A DNA stretch of 64,000 nt from Pseudoduganella ginsengisoli. Lineage in GTDB: Bacteria; Pseudomonadota; Gammaproteobacteria; Burkholderiales; Burkholderiaceae_D. The notes under the pieces were generated by a model that was not told where the DNA came from, did not search any database, and saw nothing but the letters and a program-made list of their open reading frames with translations. Shown here piece after piece: positions 51,472 through 59,796 of this stretch; the stretch's first letter is position 1; every line of letters starts with the position of its first letter. A program made the position numbers and the translations under genes. Where the stretch lies: assembly GCF_009720865.1 (NCBI RefSeq), contig NZ_WNLA01000002.1, positions 248,001 to 312,000 on the forward strand, read 5' to 3'.

Positions 51472-52370
51472 TTGTTGTCTCCGCGCTGCGACGCGGCCAT
51501 GCCGCGCGCATCGTAGCCGCCCAGCTTGTCGCCGGACACCAGTTCATTGTGGACATGGGCAAAGTGGTGCCAGCCAAACGCCGCATCCATCGCGGCGCGC
51601 TTGCCGCCCAGTTCTTCCGCGTGGTTGACGGCTTGCTTGGCCAGCGCAAGGCCCATGCGGGGCATGGCGGCAATGCGCCGCGCGATATCGTAGGTGGCCT
51701 GTTCCAGCCCGCTTGACGCCACGACGCGGTTCACCATGCCCAGTTCACAGGCGCGGGTGGCGCCCATGCGTTCGCCGAGAAACAGGAATTCCTTGGCAAT
51801 GCGGGGATGCATTTCAAACGGGTGGGCAAAGTATTCGACGCCGGGAATGCCCATGCGCACGACAGGATCGCTGAAGAAGGCGTCCTCCGACGCGATAATC
51901 AGGTCGCATACCCACGCCAGCATCAGGCCGCCCGCCACGCAGGCGCCCTGCACCATGGCGATGGTCGGCTTGGGCAAATCGCGCCAGCGGCGGCACATGC
52001 CCAGGTAAACTTCCTGTTCCCGGACATAAAGGAACTCGCCGCCCGGCTTGTTGACGTGGTCATACCAGCCCGACACGCGGTCAAACGATTTATTGATGTC
52101 CCGGCCCGGCGTGCCGATGTCATGGCCTGCAGAAAAATGCTTGCCCGCGCCGCGCAGCACAATGACCTTGACCTGGTCGTCATCGACGGCGCGCTGGAAC
52201 GCCGCGTCCAAGGCGTACGTCATTTGCGAATTCTGTGCATTGTGGAATTGCGGACGGTTCAGCGTGACCGTGGCAATGCCGTCCGCCGCCGCATACAGCA
52301 CGGGCTCACCCGTCTCATACACGGACGTGTCTTCGCGCTCGACGAATTGGGTATCGGCCAGCGTATTCAT
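51468..52370 (-). CDS. enoyl-CoA hydratase/isomerase family protein
   Basis: The 300-residue crotonase has a 20-residue N-terminal extension. VTLNRPQFHNAQNSQM, VLRGAGKHFSAGHDIGTPGRD and ACVAGGLMLAWVCDLIIASEDAFFSD form the oxyanion and active-site regions. VVRMGIPGVEYFAHPFEMHPR and a long C-terminal helical part follow. It is distinct from EchA20. It is probably a hydratase for an intermediate of C/D-ring beta-oxidation (ScdN-like position), but the substrate is not assignable. It lies between ipdC and ipdB with 4-bp overlaps. Confidence 0.8.
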   Translation of the reverse strand: MNTLADTQFVEREDTSVYETGEPVLYAAADGIATVTLNRPQFHNAQNSQMTYALDAAFQRAVDDDQVKVIVLRGAGKHFSAGHDIGTPGRDINKSFDRVSGWYDHVNKPGGEFLYVREQEVYLGMCRRWRDLPKPTIAMVQGACVAGGLMLAWVCDLIIASEDAFFSDPVVRMGIPGVEYFAHPFEMHPRIAKEFLFLGERMGATRACELGMVNRVVASSGLEQATYDIARRIAAMPRMGLALAKQAVNHAEELGGKRAAMDAAFGWHHFAHVHNELVSGDKLGGYDARGMAASQRGDNK

Positions 52371-53128
52371 GCCAGCACCGTGGCACGCAGGTTATGGGGA
52401 TCGAGCTGCGCAATCAGCGCCAGCTCCGCACCGGACGGTGCAGCGGTTTCCGGAATGACGTCCGGCAAATGCAGCGGAAAGCCGGTGGCGTCCTGCACCT
52501 GCTGCGCCGTGACGCCGGGATGCAGCGACACGATGCGCATCTGCTTTTGCGGGCCGCCGAAATCCATCACGCACAGGTTGGTGACAACGAACCGGATGGC
52601 GATGTCGTCGAGCTGGTAGCCGCGCGGCAGGCGCGCCGGGTTATAGCCGATCGACGCCACCATATCCACTTCGCCTTCGACAAACACTTTGCGGCTATGG
52701 TTCGGCACAAAGAAGGAATTCGCATGGCTGATGGAATTGCCCGGGAAGCCCCGCACGCCCAGCATTTGCACGGCAGGCTTGCTGTAATCGTTGCCGATCA
52801 TCGAGATATTGGCTTGCCCGAAGCGGTCGATTTGCGTGGGCGCCACCATCGCGTGGCGGCGGCCGCTCCACACGTTGTCAAAGATGCGGGCAAAGCCCAT
52901 CCACGTTTCGCGCTTCAGCTGGTAGCCGCCACGCGGGCCTAAAGGTGCAGGCTCGGACAACAGCCACGCTTCGGAGTCCGTCATCATCAAATCCGGGTTG
53001 ACGGACTTCATGGCCAGCGACGCGGCCAGCCGCGGCAACACGCCGATGCCCGTCGCCAGCACTTCGCCATCGCCCTGCCAGGCCCGCGCCGCGGCGCAGA
53101 CTATGGTATCGATCAAGGTGGTAGTCAT
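52367..53128 (-). CDS. ipdB: IpdB, ring-opening CoA-transferase-fold subunit beta
   Basis: The 253-residue protein starts at ATG 53128 (MTTTLIDTIVCAAARAWQGDGEVLATGIGVLPRLAA). It has the CoA-transferase family I beta fold, with RHAMVAPTQIDRFGQANISMIGNDYSKP, FPGNSISHANSFF and VDMVASIGYNPARL. IpdA-IpdB hydrolyses ring C of COCHEA-CoA rather than transferring CoA. The gene follows ipdA by 10 bp. Confidence 0.9.
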   Translation of the reverse strand: MTTTLIDTIVCAAARAWQGDGEVLATGIGVLPRLAASLAMKSVNPDLMMTDSEAWLLSEPAPLGPRGGYQLKRETWMGFARIFDNVWSGRRHAMVAPTQIDRFGQANISMIGNDYSKPAVQMLGVRGFPGNSISHANSFFVPNHSRKVFVEGEVDMVASIGYNPARLPRGYQLDDIAIRFVVTNLCVMDFGGPQKQMRIVSLHPGVTAQQVQDATGFPLHLPDVIPETAAPSGAELALIAQLDPHNLRATVLA

Positions 53129-53138
53129 GTTGAATTCC

Positions 53139-54014
53139 TTAAAACACGGGCAAGGCCAGCTTGCGGATTGCGTCGATGCCGCCCACGCGGCGCAGGTATT
53201 CGTCCTCGCCGCAAGCGATGTAGCGCTCGTGGTATTGCTGCCAGCCGTCCGGCTCGCGGGCGCCTGCCGCGTATTGCCTGAAGTGGGCCTGGTCGAAGCC
53301 ATACAGCGGCGCGCACGACGTGGGGTGGGCGCCGCAAGGGAGATGGACCACTGCCGTGGTCACTGCGCGTTCCCAGTGCACGTGGCGCGCTTCTTCGCCA
53401 TCGGCGAAATAGCTGCTGTCCACCAGTTCATCGCATGACACGTACGTGCGGCGGGCCGCGCGGGCAAACAAGTCATCCATGTACAAGTCCGGCCCTTTGA
53501 CCTGGCACACGCCGCGCACGTCGGCGCGGTCCACGTGCAGCAACGCCGCATCGAGCTTCAGCGCGGGCATCGCCACCCACTGCTTGCTGTCGTAAGGCGA
53601 ATCAATGACGGCGATGCCGGGACTGTGGCGCAGCACATCCGTGCCCAATCCGACGGCAGTCGGGATGAACGGGATGCGCATGGCGGCAGCCTTTAAGCCC
53701 AGCAGCAGCATGCCTTCATCGATTTCCATCACGTCGATGGCGCCCTGCTGGCGGGCGGCGCGGAAATACGGCTCCAGTGGAATGAAGTCCAGCGACACGA
53801 ATGCGAAAATCAGCTTGTTGACCTTGCCTGCAGCGCACAGCATGCCGACGTCGGCGCCGCCATACGCCACCACGGTCAAATCCTTGACGGGAGAGCGCAG
53901 CAATTCGCGCACCAGCGCCATCGGCTTGCGGCGCGGGCCCCAGCCGCCAATGCCGATGGTCATGCCGTCTTCCAGTTGCGCCACGGCTTCGGCAGCAGAT
54001 AATTGCTTGTCCAT
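53139..54014 (-). CDS. ipdA: IpdA, ring-opening CoA-transferase-fold subunit alpha
   Basis: The 291-residue alpha subunit starts at ATG 54014 (MDKQLSAAEAVAQLEDGMTIGIGGWGPRRKP). GGADVGMLCAAGKVNKLIFAFVSLD and DVMEIDEGMLLLGLKAAAMRIPF follow; Glu97 or Glu100 in the latter corresponds to the catalytic Glu region of IpdA. KWVAMPALKLDAALLHVDRAD-type sequence follows. It acts with IpdB in ring C hydrolysis, near the end of the pathway. Confidence 0.9.
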   Translation of the reverse strand: MDKQLSAAEAVAQLEDGMTIGIGGWGPRRKPMALVRELLRSPVKDLTVVAYGGADVGMLCAAGKVNKLIFAFVSLDFIPLEPYFRAARQQGAIDVMEIDEGMLLLGLKAAAMRIPFIPTAVGLGTDVLRHSPGIAVIDSPYDSKQWVAMPALKLDAALLHVDRADVRGVCQVKGPDLYMDDLFARAARRTYVSCDELVDSSYFADGEEARHVHWERAVTTAVVHLPCGAHPTSCAPLYGFDQAHFRQYAAGAREPDGWQQYHERYIACGEDEYLRRVGGIDAIRKLALPVF

Positions 54015-54024
54015 GAGCGCCCCC

Positions 54025-54921
54025 TTATTGAAAACCGATGGAAAAGTCATGGCCCCACAGGCTGACTGCCGTGGCTTCATACACACTGTGCTGCTCCCAG
54101 TCGACCACGAGGCCGCCGTGGCCATATTCCATATCGAAGCCGCCCGGCGTTTTCATGTAGAACGACGTCATGCGGTCATTGCAATGGCGGCCCAGCGTGG
54201 CGGACATTTTCACGCCATGCTGGCGCACGCGGTCCAGCGCACGGCCCACTTCATCCATTGATTGCACTTCCACCATCGCGTGGACGCAGCCGGACGCCGA
54301 TGGCATGTCGAAAATACCCAGGCTGTGGTGGCGGCCATTGGCGCAATGAAGGAAATAGATGCGCTTTTCAGGTTCAGCCGGATCCGGCGTAAAGCGCATG
54401 CGGAACATATCGGACAGGCCGAAACCCAGCACGTCTTTCAGGAAGCCATAGGTGGCGTCAAAGTCAGGGGCCGGCAGCACCACGTGGCCCAGGCCCAGCT
54501 CCCCCGTGACGAAACCGGCTACGCCGATCGGCGACGTAAAGCGGCGGAAGTCGGATTTGACGCCCCAGTACAGTTCATGGCGGTTGCCGGAAGGGTCGGT
54601 CACGGTGAGCATTTGCTGCACGTGGCGCAGCGCGCACATGGCGCTGTCGGCCAGCTGGTATGGCACGCCGCGCTTGCGCAGCGAATCCTGGGCAGCCTGG
54701 AACGCCTGTTCGCCGGCCAATTCCCAGCCCGACGCCAGGTAGCGGTCTTGTTCACCGTTGACGATATGGATGCGGCTGACCCGCTCATCCATTTTCAGCG
54801 CCAGGCCGCCATCAGGAGCGTCGGAGGCCATCATGCCCAGCACCTGCTCGCCGTACTGGCGCCACGCCGCGGTATTGGTGGATTCCACCACGATATACCC
54901 CAGTCCACGTAGTTCGATCAT
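54025..54921 (-). CDS. hsaC: extradiol dioxygenase HsaC/TesB
   Basis: The 298-residue type I extradiol dioxygenase has two vicinal-oxygen-chelate modules. Iron ligands are His146 (GLGHVVLP), His214 (GCVHAMVEV) and Glu265 (FDMEYG), in line with BphC/HsaC spacing. ATG 54921 (MIELRGLGYIVVEST) is the start. It cleaves ring A of the catechol 3,4-DHSA. It is the first gene of the long operon 54921-40387, with dyad E1 63 bp upstream, and is divergent from hsaB. Confidence 0.93.
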   Translation of the reverse strand: MIELRGLGYIVVESTNTAAWRQYGEQVLGMMASDAPDGGLALKMDERVSRIHIVNGEQDRYLASGWELAGEQAFQAAQDSLRKRGVPYQLADSAMCALRHVQQMLTVTDPSGNRHELYWGVKSDFRRFTSPIGVAGFVTGELGLGHVVLPAPDFDATYGFLKDVLGFGLSDMFRMRFTPDPAEPEKRIYFLHCANGRHHSLGIFDMPSASGCVHAMVEVQSMDEVGRALDRVRQHGVKMSATLGRHCNDRMTSFYMKTPGGFDMEYGHGGLVVDWEQHSVYEATAVSLWGHDFSIGFQ

Positions 54922-54980
54922 GCTTGCACCCCTTGAATTTGTTAGCAGATGGAACCGATTCTGGGGAAAAGCAAAAGAGG

Positions 54981-55003
54981 CAACATCGTCTTTTAAGACT
55001 AGC
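54981..55003 (-). promoter_or_regulatory. steroid-cluster dyad E1 upstream of hsaC
   Basis: On the minus strand it reads GCTAGTC-TTAAAA-GACGATGTTG, a perfect consensus match oriented toward hsaC 63 bp away. It is paired with dyad E2 eight bases away, so this divergent region uses two directional sites where the kshA-esterase region uses one symmetric site. Confidence 0.7.
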
Positions 55004-55011
55004 CGTGGCGG

Positions 55012-55036
55012 GGTAGTCCGCCCAGACGATGCCTGC
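55012..55036 (+). promoter_or_regulatory. steroid-cluster dyad E2 upstream of hsaB
   Basis: GGTAGTC-CGCCCA-GACGATGCCTGC is a perfect consensus match oriented toward hsaB, 62 bp from its start. TATAGT at 55064-55069 could be the -10, placing the dyad centre near -55. Confidence 0.7.
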
Positions 55037-55097
55037 GCCATGCCGGAGCGCGAAACTGGTCCGTATAGTGCGTACACTCACCTCAGGAGACATTGCC

Positions 55098-56072
55098 ATG
55101 GCAACCGATACCCCGTTCGATCAACAGGAATTCCGCAAGGCGCTGGGCGCGTTCACCACCGGCGTGACCGTCATTACCGGGGTAGGCAGCGATGGCGCCC
55201 CGGTGGGCGTGACCGCCAACAGCTTCAATTCCGTGTCGCTGGACCCGCCCATGGTGCTGTGGAGTCTTGCCAAGAGTTCCCGCAGCCTGACGGCATTCAC
55301 GCAGAGCCAGAATTTCGCCGTGCACATCCTGGCGCTGGACCAGGACGCGCTGTCGAACCGCTTTGCCAAGAGCGGCGCCGATAAATTCGCCGGATTGAAC
55401 CTGGAGCACGGCGCGGGCGGCGTACCGCTGCTGACGGGCTGCGTGGCGCGGCTGCAATGCCGCACGGCGTTCCAGTATGAAGGGGGCGACCACATTATTT
55501 TTGTCGGCGAAGTCATTGCCATGGACCGCCGCGATGCGCCGCCGCTGGTGTTCCAGGCAGGCCGCTATGCGGTTGCGACGGCCAAGACCGCGGCGCAAGC
55601 ATTGACGGACGATGTGCAGGATGAAGACGCCAGCTTCAGCGAGAATTTCACCGGCTACCTGCTGGCGCGTGCGCATTTCCAGTTCTACAGCCAGTTGCGC
55701 AGCCACTTGCAGCAGCATGGGCTTAGCGATTGCGAATATTTCGTGCTAAGCGTGCTGGTGGTGCGCGATGGGCGCAGCATTGCGAATTTCAATGAGCGCT
55801 TTTCGTACACGGGACACCAGGTGACGCCGCAGCTGGTTGCGCGGCTGGAAGTGAAGGGTTATGTGCGCACGGCCGGTCCGGCCGGCCAGCAGCTGTGCTA
55901 CCTGAGCGAAGCAGGACGGGCGCTGACGTTGCGCATCATTGCAGCGGCCAAGGCGCTGGAAGCCGATATGCTGGGCAAGCTGGGGGAAGCGGATGCGGCG
56001 GCGCTGAAGAACTTGCTGAAGCAGTTTATTTTGCATACGGATCCTGGTCTGGCGCACCCATGGACGGCTTGA
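55098..56072 (+). CDS. hsaB: HsaB-type flavin reductase fused to a MarR domain
   Basis: The 324-residue protein starts at ATG 55098 behind CAGGAGA. Residues 10-165 are a flavin reductase domain (FRKALGAFTTGVTVITG, GVTANSFNSVSLDPPMVLWSL, FAVHIL, HIIFVGEV). Residues about 185-320 are a MarR-type winged helix (LRSHLQQHGLSDCEYFVLSVLVV, FSYTGHQVTPQLVARLEVKGYV). Mycobacterial HsaB lacks the extension, but the reductase C1 of Acinetobacter 4-hydroxyphenylacetate hydroxylase has the same layout, with the MarR-like part acting as an effector-responsive inhibitory domain. It supplies reduced flavin to HsaA, encoded 7 kb away. Confidence 0.88.
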   Translation: MATDTPFDQQEFRKALGAFTTGVTVITGVGSDGAPVGVTANSFNSVSLDPPMVLWSLAKSSRSLTAFTQSQNFAVHILALDQDALSNRFAKSGADKFAGLNLEHGAGGVPLLTGCVARLQCRTAFQYEGGDHIIFVGEVIAMDRRDAPPLVFQAGRYAVATAKTAAQALTDDVQDEDASFSENFTGYLLARAHFQFYSQLRSHLQQHGLSDCEYFVLSVLVVRDGRSIANFNERFSYTGHQVTPQLVARLEVKGYVRTAGPAGQQLCYLSEAGRALTLRIIAAAKALEADMLGKLGEADAAALKNLLKQFILHTDPGLAHPWTA

Positions 56073-56087
56073 TACCGGGAACGTGTC

Positions 56088-56107
56088 ATCCCCGCGAGCG
56101 CGGGGAT
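56088..56107. repeat. ATCCCCGCG palindrome after hsaB
   Basis: ATCCCCGCG-AG-CGCGGGGAT is a 20-bp perfect dyad 15 bp after the hsaB stop, between convergent transcripts. It belongs to the widely dispersed TCATCCCCGCGAGCGCGGGG-type repeats. It may double as a terminator stem, though no T-run follows. Confidence 0.6.
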
Positions 56108-56156
56108 CCATGCTGGCCGGGTCCTGCCCGCGGCCTATGGCGCGGGCTGCCGGTCT

Positions 56157-56333
56157 TTATCCGATCTGCCTCCTCAACAAGAAAGCCAGCGACGCCGCAG
56201 CCGCCGCCATCCCCGTCGCCACCAGCAGCGACGGCCAACTGTCCAGCAGCCACGCTCCCGGAGAAATCAAGGCATTCATAATGGTGCGCAAGACGGATTC
56301 CAGTTGTACCGCAGCGCTGGGCAAGGTAGTCAT
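56157..56333 (-). CDS. small single-helix membrane protein
   Basis: The 58-residue protein starts at ATG 56333 behind AAGGAGA (MTTLPSAAVQLESVLRTIMN). It has one predicted membrane helix (WPSLLVATGMAAAAASLAFLL) and a basic C terminus (RRQIG). It lies 60 bp downstream of fadD3 on the same strand, so it would be the last gene of the hsaA unit. The good ribosome site supports translation. No family is recognised. Confidence 0.55.
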   Translation of the reverse strand: MTTLPSAAVQLESVLRTIMNALISPGAWLLDSWPSLLVATGMAAAAASLAFLLRRQIG

Positions 56334-56393
56334 GTTGGTGTCTCCTTTATAAGTGCCGGGTCTTTGTGCCGCCCCGGCTTGCGGCATGTTCCG

Positions 56394-57995
56394 TCAAGCC
56401 GGGGCGCTTTGCTTCAGTTGAAATTTCAATACCTTGCCCGAAGCGTTTTGCGGCAGCGCGTCCAGGAAGTCCACGGCGCGCGGCACCTTGTAATTGGCCA
56501 TCTGCCCCCGTGCCCACGCAATCAGCTCCCCTTCCGCAAGGCTGGCGCCGGGCCGCAGCACGATGCACGCTTTACCCACTTCTCCCATCCGCTCATCCGG
56601 CACGCCAATCACGGCCACCTGGGCGATGGCCGGATGCGCAGCCAGCAGCCGTTCGATTTCAGCGGGATAGCAATTGAAACCGCCGCAGATATACATGTCG
56701 CCCAGCCGGTCCGTGATGCGCAGGTAACCCTGCTCGTCGATGACGCCGATATCGCCCGTGCGCAGCCAGCCGTCTTCGGTCAGTGCGCGTGCGGTCGCGG
56801 CGCCGTCATTGAAATACCCTTGCATGACGTTGTAGCCCCGCAATTGCACTTCGCCCGCAACGCCGGGCGGCACGGCATGGCCCTCGGCATCCGCGCAGCG
56901 CAATTCCACGCCCGGCATGGGGCGGCCACAGGTCGTTGCGACCAGTTCCGCCGTGTCACGGCCATCGCACAGCGTGGCGAAACCGCACGATTCCGTCAGG
57001 CCGTAACCCGTCAGCACGGTGCGGAAACCCAATTCCTTGCGCATCCGCTCGATCAGCGATGGCGCAATGGCGGCGGCGCCCGTCACGGCGGCACGCAGGC
57101 TGGACAGGTCGTATTGCGCCAGTTGAGGATGCGCCAGCATCGACAGGTACAACGTCGGCGGCCCAGGCAGCACGTGGATGCGTTCCGCCGCGATGCGTTC
57201 CAGGATCGCTTGCGCATCGAACACCTGGTGGGGGGCGATAGTGCAGCCATGCATCAGCGCGGCCAGCCAGCCGGCTTTATAGCCAAACGCGTGGAAAAAC
57301 GGCGACACAATCAGGTAGCGCTCTCCCGGCTGCAGCCCCACTGCCGCGCCCCACGAAGCAATGGCGCGCAAGTTTTGCCCATGCGCCGCCATCACGCCCT
57401 TGGGCCGCCCCGTGGTACCGGAAGTGAACATCACATCCGACAAGTCACCCGGCTTGACGTCCGCAGCGCGGGCCGCCGCCTGTTCCCACCGCACGCAGTG
57501 CGCGCGGGCCAGGAAGTCAAACCAGTCTTCGACGCCGGGGCCGGGGCGCGCCGTCCCCAGCACAACGATCTTTTCCAAGGTGGCGGGACGGTGGCCGTCC
57601 AGCAGCGCCGGGTAATATTCGCCGAGGAAGTCGCCCGCGCAAAACAGCAGGCGCGCACCGCTGTCGGCCAAAATGCCGCCTGCCTCGATGCCGCGCAAGC
57701 GCGTATTGACAGGCACCAGCACGGCCCCGGCGCTGTGAATGGCCAACGCTGCGGCAATCCACTGGTGGCTATTCGGCGCCCAGATCGCGACGCGGTCGCC
57801 CCGTTCGATGCCGGAGGCCATCAGCGCGCGCGTGGCTTGCCAGCGCAGCGCATCGAGGCCGGCATAAGTCAGCGTGTGGCCGGGTTCATACATGGCGCGC
57901 GCCAGCGGCCAGCGCGCGGCGGCGGCAGACAGCATTTGCGGCGTCGTCTGCGCAGCCGCGGGTTCACTGGCCAGCAAGGAGTTGGAATGGTTCAT
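56394..57995 (-). CDS. fadD3: HIP-CoA ligase FadD3
   Basis: The 533-residue adenylate-forming enzyme has DVMFTSGTTGRPKGVMAAH (P-loop), YGLTESCGFATL, DGWLRTGDIGVIDEQGYLRITDR, CYPAEIERLL, and the C-terminal catalytic Lys in NASGKVLKF. In a steroid cluster without side-chain CoA ligases, this fits FadD3 (ScdA type), which activates HIP (DOHNAA) to start ring C/D degradation. It lies 3 bp after kshB. Confidence 0.87.
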   Translation of the reverse strand: MNHSNSLLASEPAAAQTTPQMLSAAAARWPLARAMYEPGHTLTYAGLDALRWQATRALMASGIERGDRVAIWAPNSHQWIAAALAIHSAGAVLVPVNTRLRGIEAGGILADSGARLLFCAGDFLGEYYPALLDGHRPATLEKIVVLGTARPGPGVEDWFDFLARAHCVRWEQAAARAADVKPGDLSDVMFTSGTTGRPKGVMAAHGQNLRAIASWGAAVGLQPGERYLIVSPFFHAFGYKAGWLAALMHGCTIAPHQVFDAQAILERIAAERIHVLPGPPTLYLSMLAHPQLAQYDLSSLRAAVTGAAAIAPSLIERMRKELGFRTVLTGYGLTESCGFATLCDGRDTAELVATTCGRPMPGVELRCADAEGHAVPPGVAGEVQLRGYNVMQGYFNDGAATARALTEDGWLRTGDIGVIDEQGYLRITDRLGDMYICGGFNCYPAEIERLLAAHPAIAQVAVIGVPDERMGEVGKACIVLRPGASLAEGELIAWARGQMANYKVPRAVDFLDALPQNASGKVLKFQLKQSAPA

Positions 57996-57998
57996 GAT

Positions 57999-59036
57999 TT
58001 AATCGGGAAAACGGATACGCAGCGCGGCGCTGGCAGGCACGCCCTGGCAAGCCAGTGTCCAGCCATCGGCCAGGTCGTCATCGTCAAGCACTGCGTTGAG
58101 TTTCAAGGTCACGCTGCCCTCCTCCACCTTGCACATGCAGGCGCCGCACGAACCGCTGCGGCACGAGTGCGGCGGATTCAGGCCGGCGGCCGCCATGGCG
58201 TCGAGCAAGGTGGCGTTGGGCGGCACGGTCAAACGGTGTTCCTCCCCATCCAGCGACACGCACAGCGCCGCGCCGGGAACGTCACCGGACAATTCAATGG
58301 TTTCCGGCATGGCGCCCGGTGCATCGAGCGACACGAACCGCTCGACACGCACCTTGCCGCGTTCCACGCCCAGCGCCTTCAATGCCGCTTGCGCGCCATC
58401 CATGAACGGCTTGGGGCCGCAAATGAAATACTGGTCCGCGCCATGGCGGGCCAGCAGCGCCTGCATTTGTTCCAGGCTGGGGATGCCCTGCACCTGGTCC
58501 AGCCAATGCTGCACCACCAGCCGCTGCGGGTATTGCTGCGCCAGCGCTTGCAGCTCGCTGCGGAAGATAATGGCGTCCGCATCGCGGTTGGCATACAGCA
58601 GCCAGATCCTGCCGCTGCCTTTCGCCAGCACGGCCTTGATGATCGACAGCATCGGCGTAATGCCGCTGCCGCCTGCCAATAACGTGAAATCACCGTCCAG
58701 CCGCGCCGGCACAAAGACACCGGCGGGCGCCATCACGTCTACCTGCGCCCCAGCCTGCAGCTGGTCGCACAGCCAGTTCGACGCCCGGCCGCCCGCCACC
58801 CGCTTGATGGTGACGCGCGGCTTCGCATCGATGCCCGGGCTGCTGGACAGTGAATAGCAGCGCGCCAGCTCGCCGTCCGGATGCGCGACCCGCAACGTCA
58901 GGAACTGGCCGGGCCGGTAGTCAAACAGCGGCGCCAGCGCGGGCGGCACGTCCAGTTCGACCGACGTCGCATCGGCGGTTTCCGCCACGATGCGGGCGAC
59001 CTTCAACGCGTGGTAGGTAGGCAGCGCGGCGTTCAT
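57999..59036 (-). CDS. kshB: 3-ketosteroid 9alpha-hydroxylase reductase KshB
   Basis: The 345-residue reductase has an N-terminal FAD domain (DYRPGQFLTLRV, ARCYSLSSSP), an NAD domain (LLAGGSGITPMLSIIKAVL, FICGPKPFMDGA) and a C-terminal plant-type ferredoxin with cluster cysteines Cys292, Cys297, Cys300 and Cys330. This FAD-NAD-2Fe2S order is that of KshB and phenylacetyl-CoA epoxidase reductases. It passes electrons to KshA, encoded 24 kb away. Confidence 0.92.
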   Translation of the reverse strand: MNAALPTYHALKVARIVAETADATSVELDVPPALAPLFDYRPGQFLTLRVAHPDGELARCYSLSSSPGIDAKPRVTIKRVAGGRASNWLCDQLQAGAQVDVMAPAGVFVPARLDGDFTLLAGGSGITPMLSIIKAVLAKGSGRIWLLYANRDADAIIFRSELQALAQQYPQRLVVQHWLDQVQGIPSLEQMQALLARHGADQYFICGPKPFMDGAQAALKALGVERGKVRVERFVSLDAPGAMPETIELSGDVPGAALCVSLDGEEHRLTVPPNATLLDAMAAAGLNPPHSCRSGSCGACMCKVEEGSVTLKLNAVLDDDDLADGWTLACQGVPASAALRIRFPD

Positions 59037-59046
59037 GCTGGCCTCC

Positions 59047-59796
59047 TTACGAATCGATGGACAACTGGCCGTTGTCTATGCGCAGTTCCGAACCGTTGAT
59101 GAAACGCGATTCATCCGACGCAAGGAACAGCACGAGGTTGGCGATGTCCCTGGGCAGGCACATACGGGCCATCGGGTCGCCTTCGACGTTGACTTCCGCG
59201 CTTGCCGCGCCCATCAAATTCGTCACCATCGGCGTCAGGATGCCGTCCGGGTGTACGGAATTGCAGCGGATGTTGTAGCGCTGCTGCTTGCAGTGTGCTG
59301 CCACGCTGCGCGTCAGCGCCGTCACCGCGCCTTTCGATGCGCTGTAGGCGCAGAAGTGCGCCATGCCGGCCAGCGCCGCCAGCGAAGCCATGTTGATGAT
59401 GGCGCCGCCGTGCTGCTTCATCGCTTGCACGCCGTATTTGCAGCCAAGGAAATAGCCTTCCGCATTGACGCGCTGTATTTTTTGCCAGTCTTCCAGCGTG
59501 GTGGACTCGATCGTGCCCATGGCCAGGATGGCGGCATTGTTGACCAGCACATCGAGACGGCCAAAGCGCTCCAGCGTCGCCACGACCACGCGCTGCCAGT
59601 CGCCTTCGCTGGCAATGTTGTGGGCCAGCGCATAGGCGTTGTCGCCGATTTCCGCCGCCACTGCCTGCACGCCCGCTTCATTTACGTCCGTCAGCACCAC
59701 CTTGGCGCCTTCGGCTGCCAGCAGTATTGCGTTTTCACGGCCTACGCCGCTGGCCGCGCCGGTGACCAGTACGACTTTTCCCTTAACCCTGCCCAT
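59047..59796 (-). CDS. 3beta/17beta-hydroxysteroid dehydrogenase (SDR)
   Basis: The 249-residue SDR closely matches the crystallised Comamonas testosteroni 3beta/17beta-HSD pattern: KVVLVTGAASGVGRENAILL, VLTDVNEAG, ASEGDWQRV, LVNNAAIL, GCKYGVQAMKQHGGAIINMAS, YSASKGAVTALTRSVAAHC, NSVHPDGILTPM and LVLFLASDESRFINGSEL. It oxidises 17beta- and 3beta-hydroxyls (for example testosterone to androstenedione). It overlaps the upstream flavoprotein gene by 14 bp. Confidence 0.88.
   Translation of the reverse strand: MGRVKGKVVLVTGAASGVGRENAILLAAEGAKVVLTDVNEAGVQAVAAEIGDNAYALAHNIASEGDWQRVVVATLERFGRLDVLVNNAAILAMGTIESTTLEDWQKIQRVNAEGYFLGCKYGVQAMKQHGGAIINMASLAALAGMAHFCAYSASKGAVTALTRSVAAHCKQQRYNIRCNSVHPDGILTPMVTNLMGAASAEVNVEGDPMARMCLPRDIANLVLFLASDESRFINGSELRIDNGQLSIDS

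Noticed and set aside
56304..58682. 792-codon plus-strand open frame over fadD3 and kshB
   Set aside because: It spans two well-supported minus-strand genes and their boundary, with low-complexity His/Arg/Gln composition and no domain.
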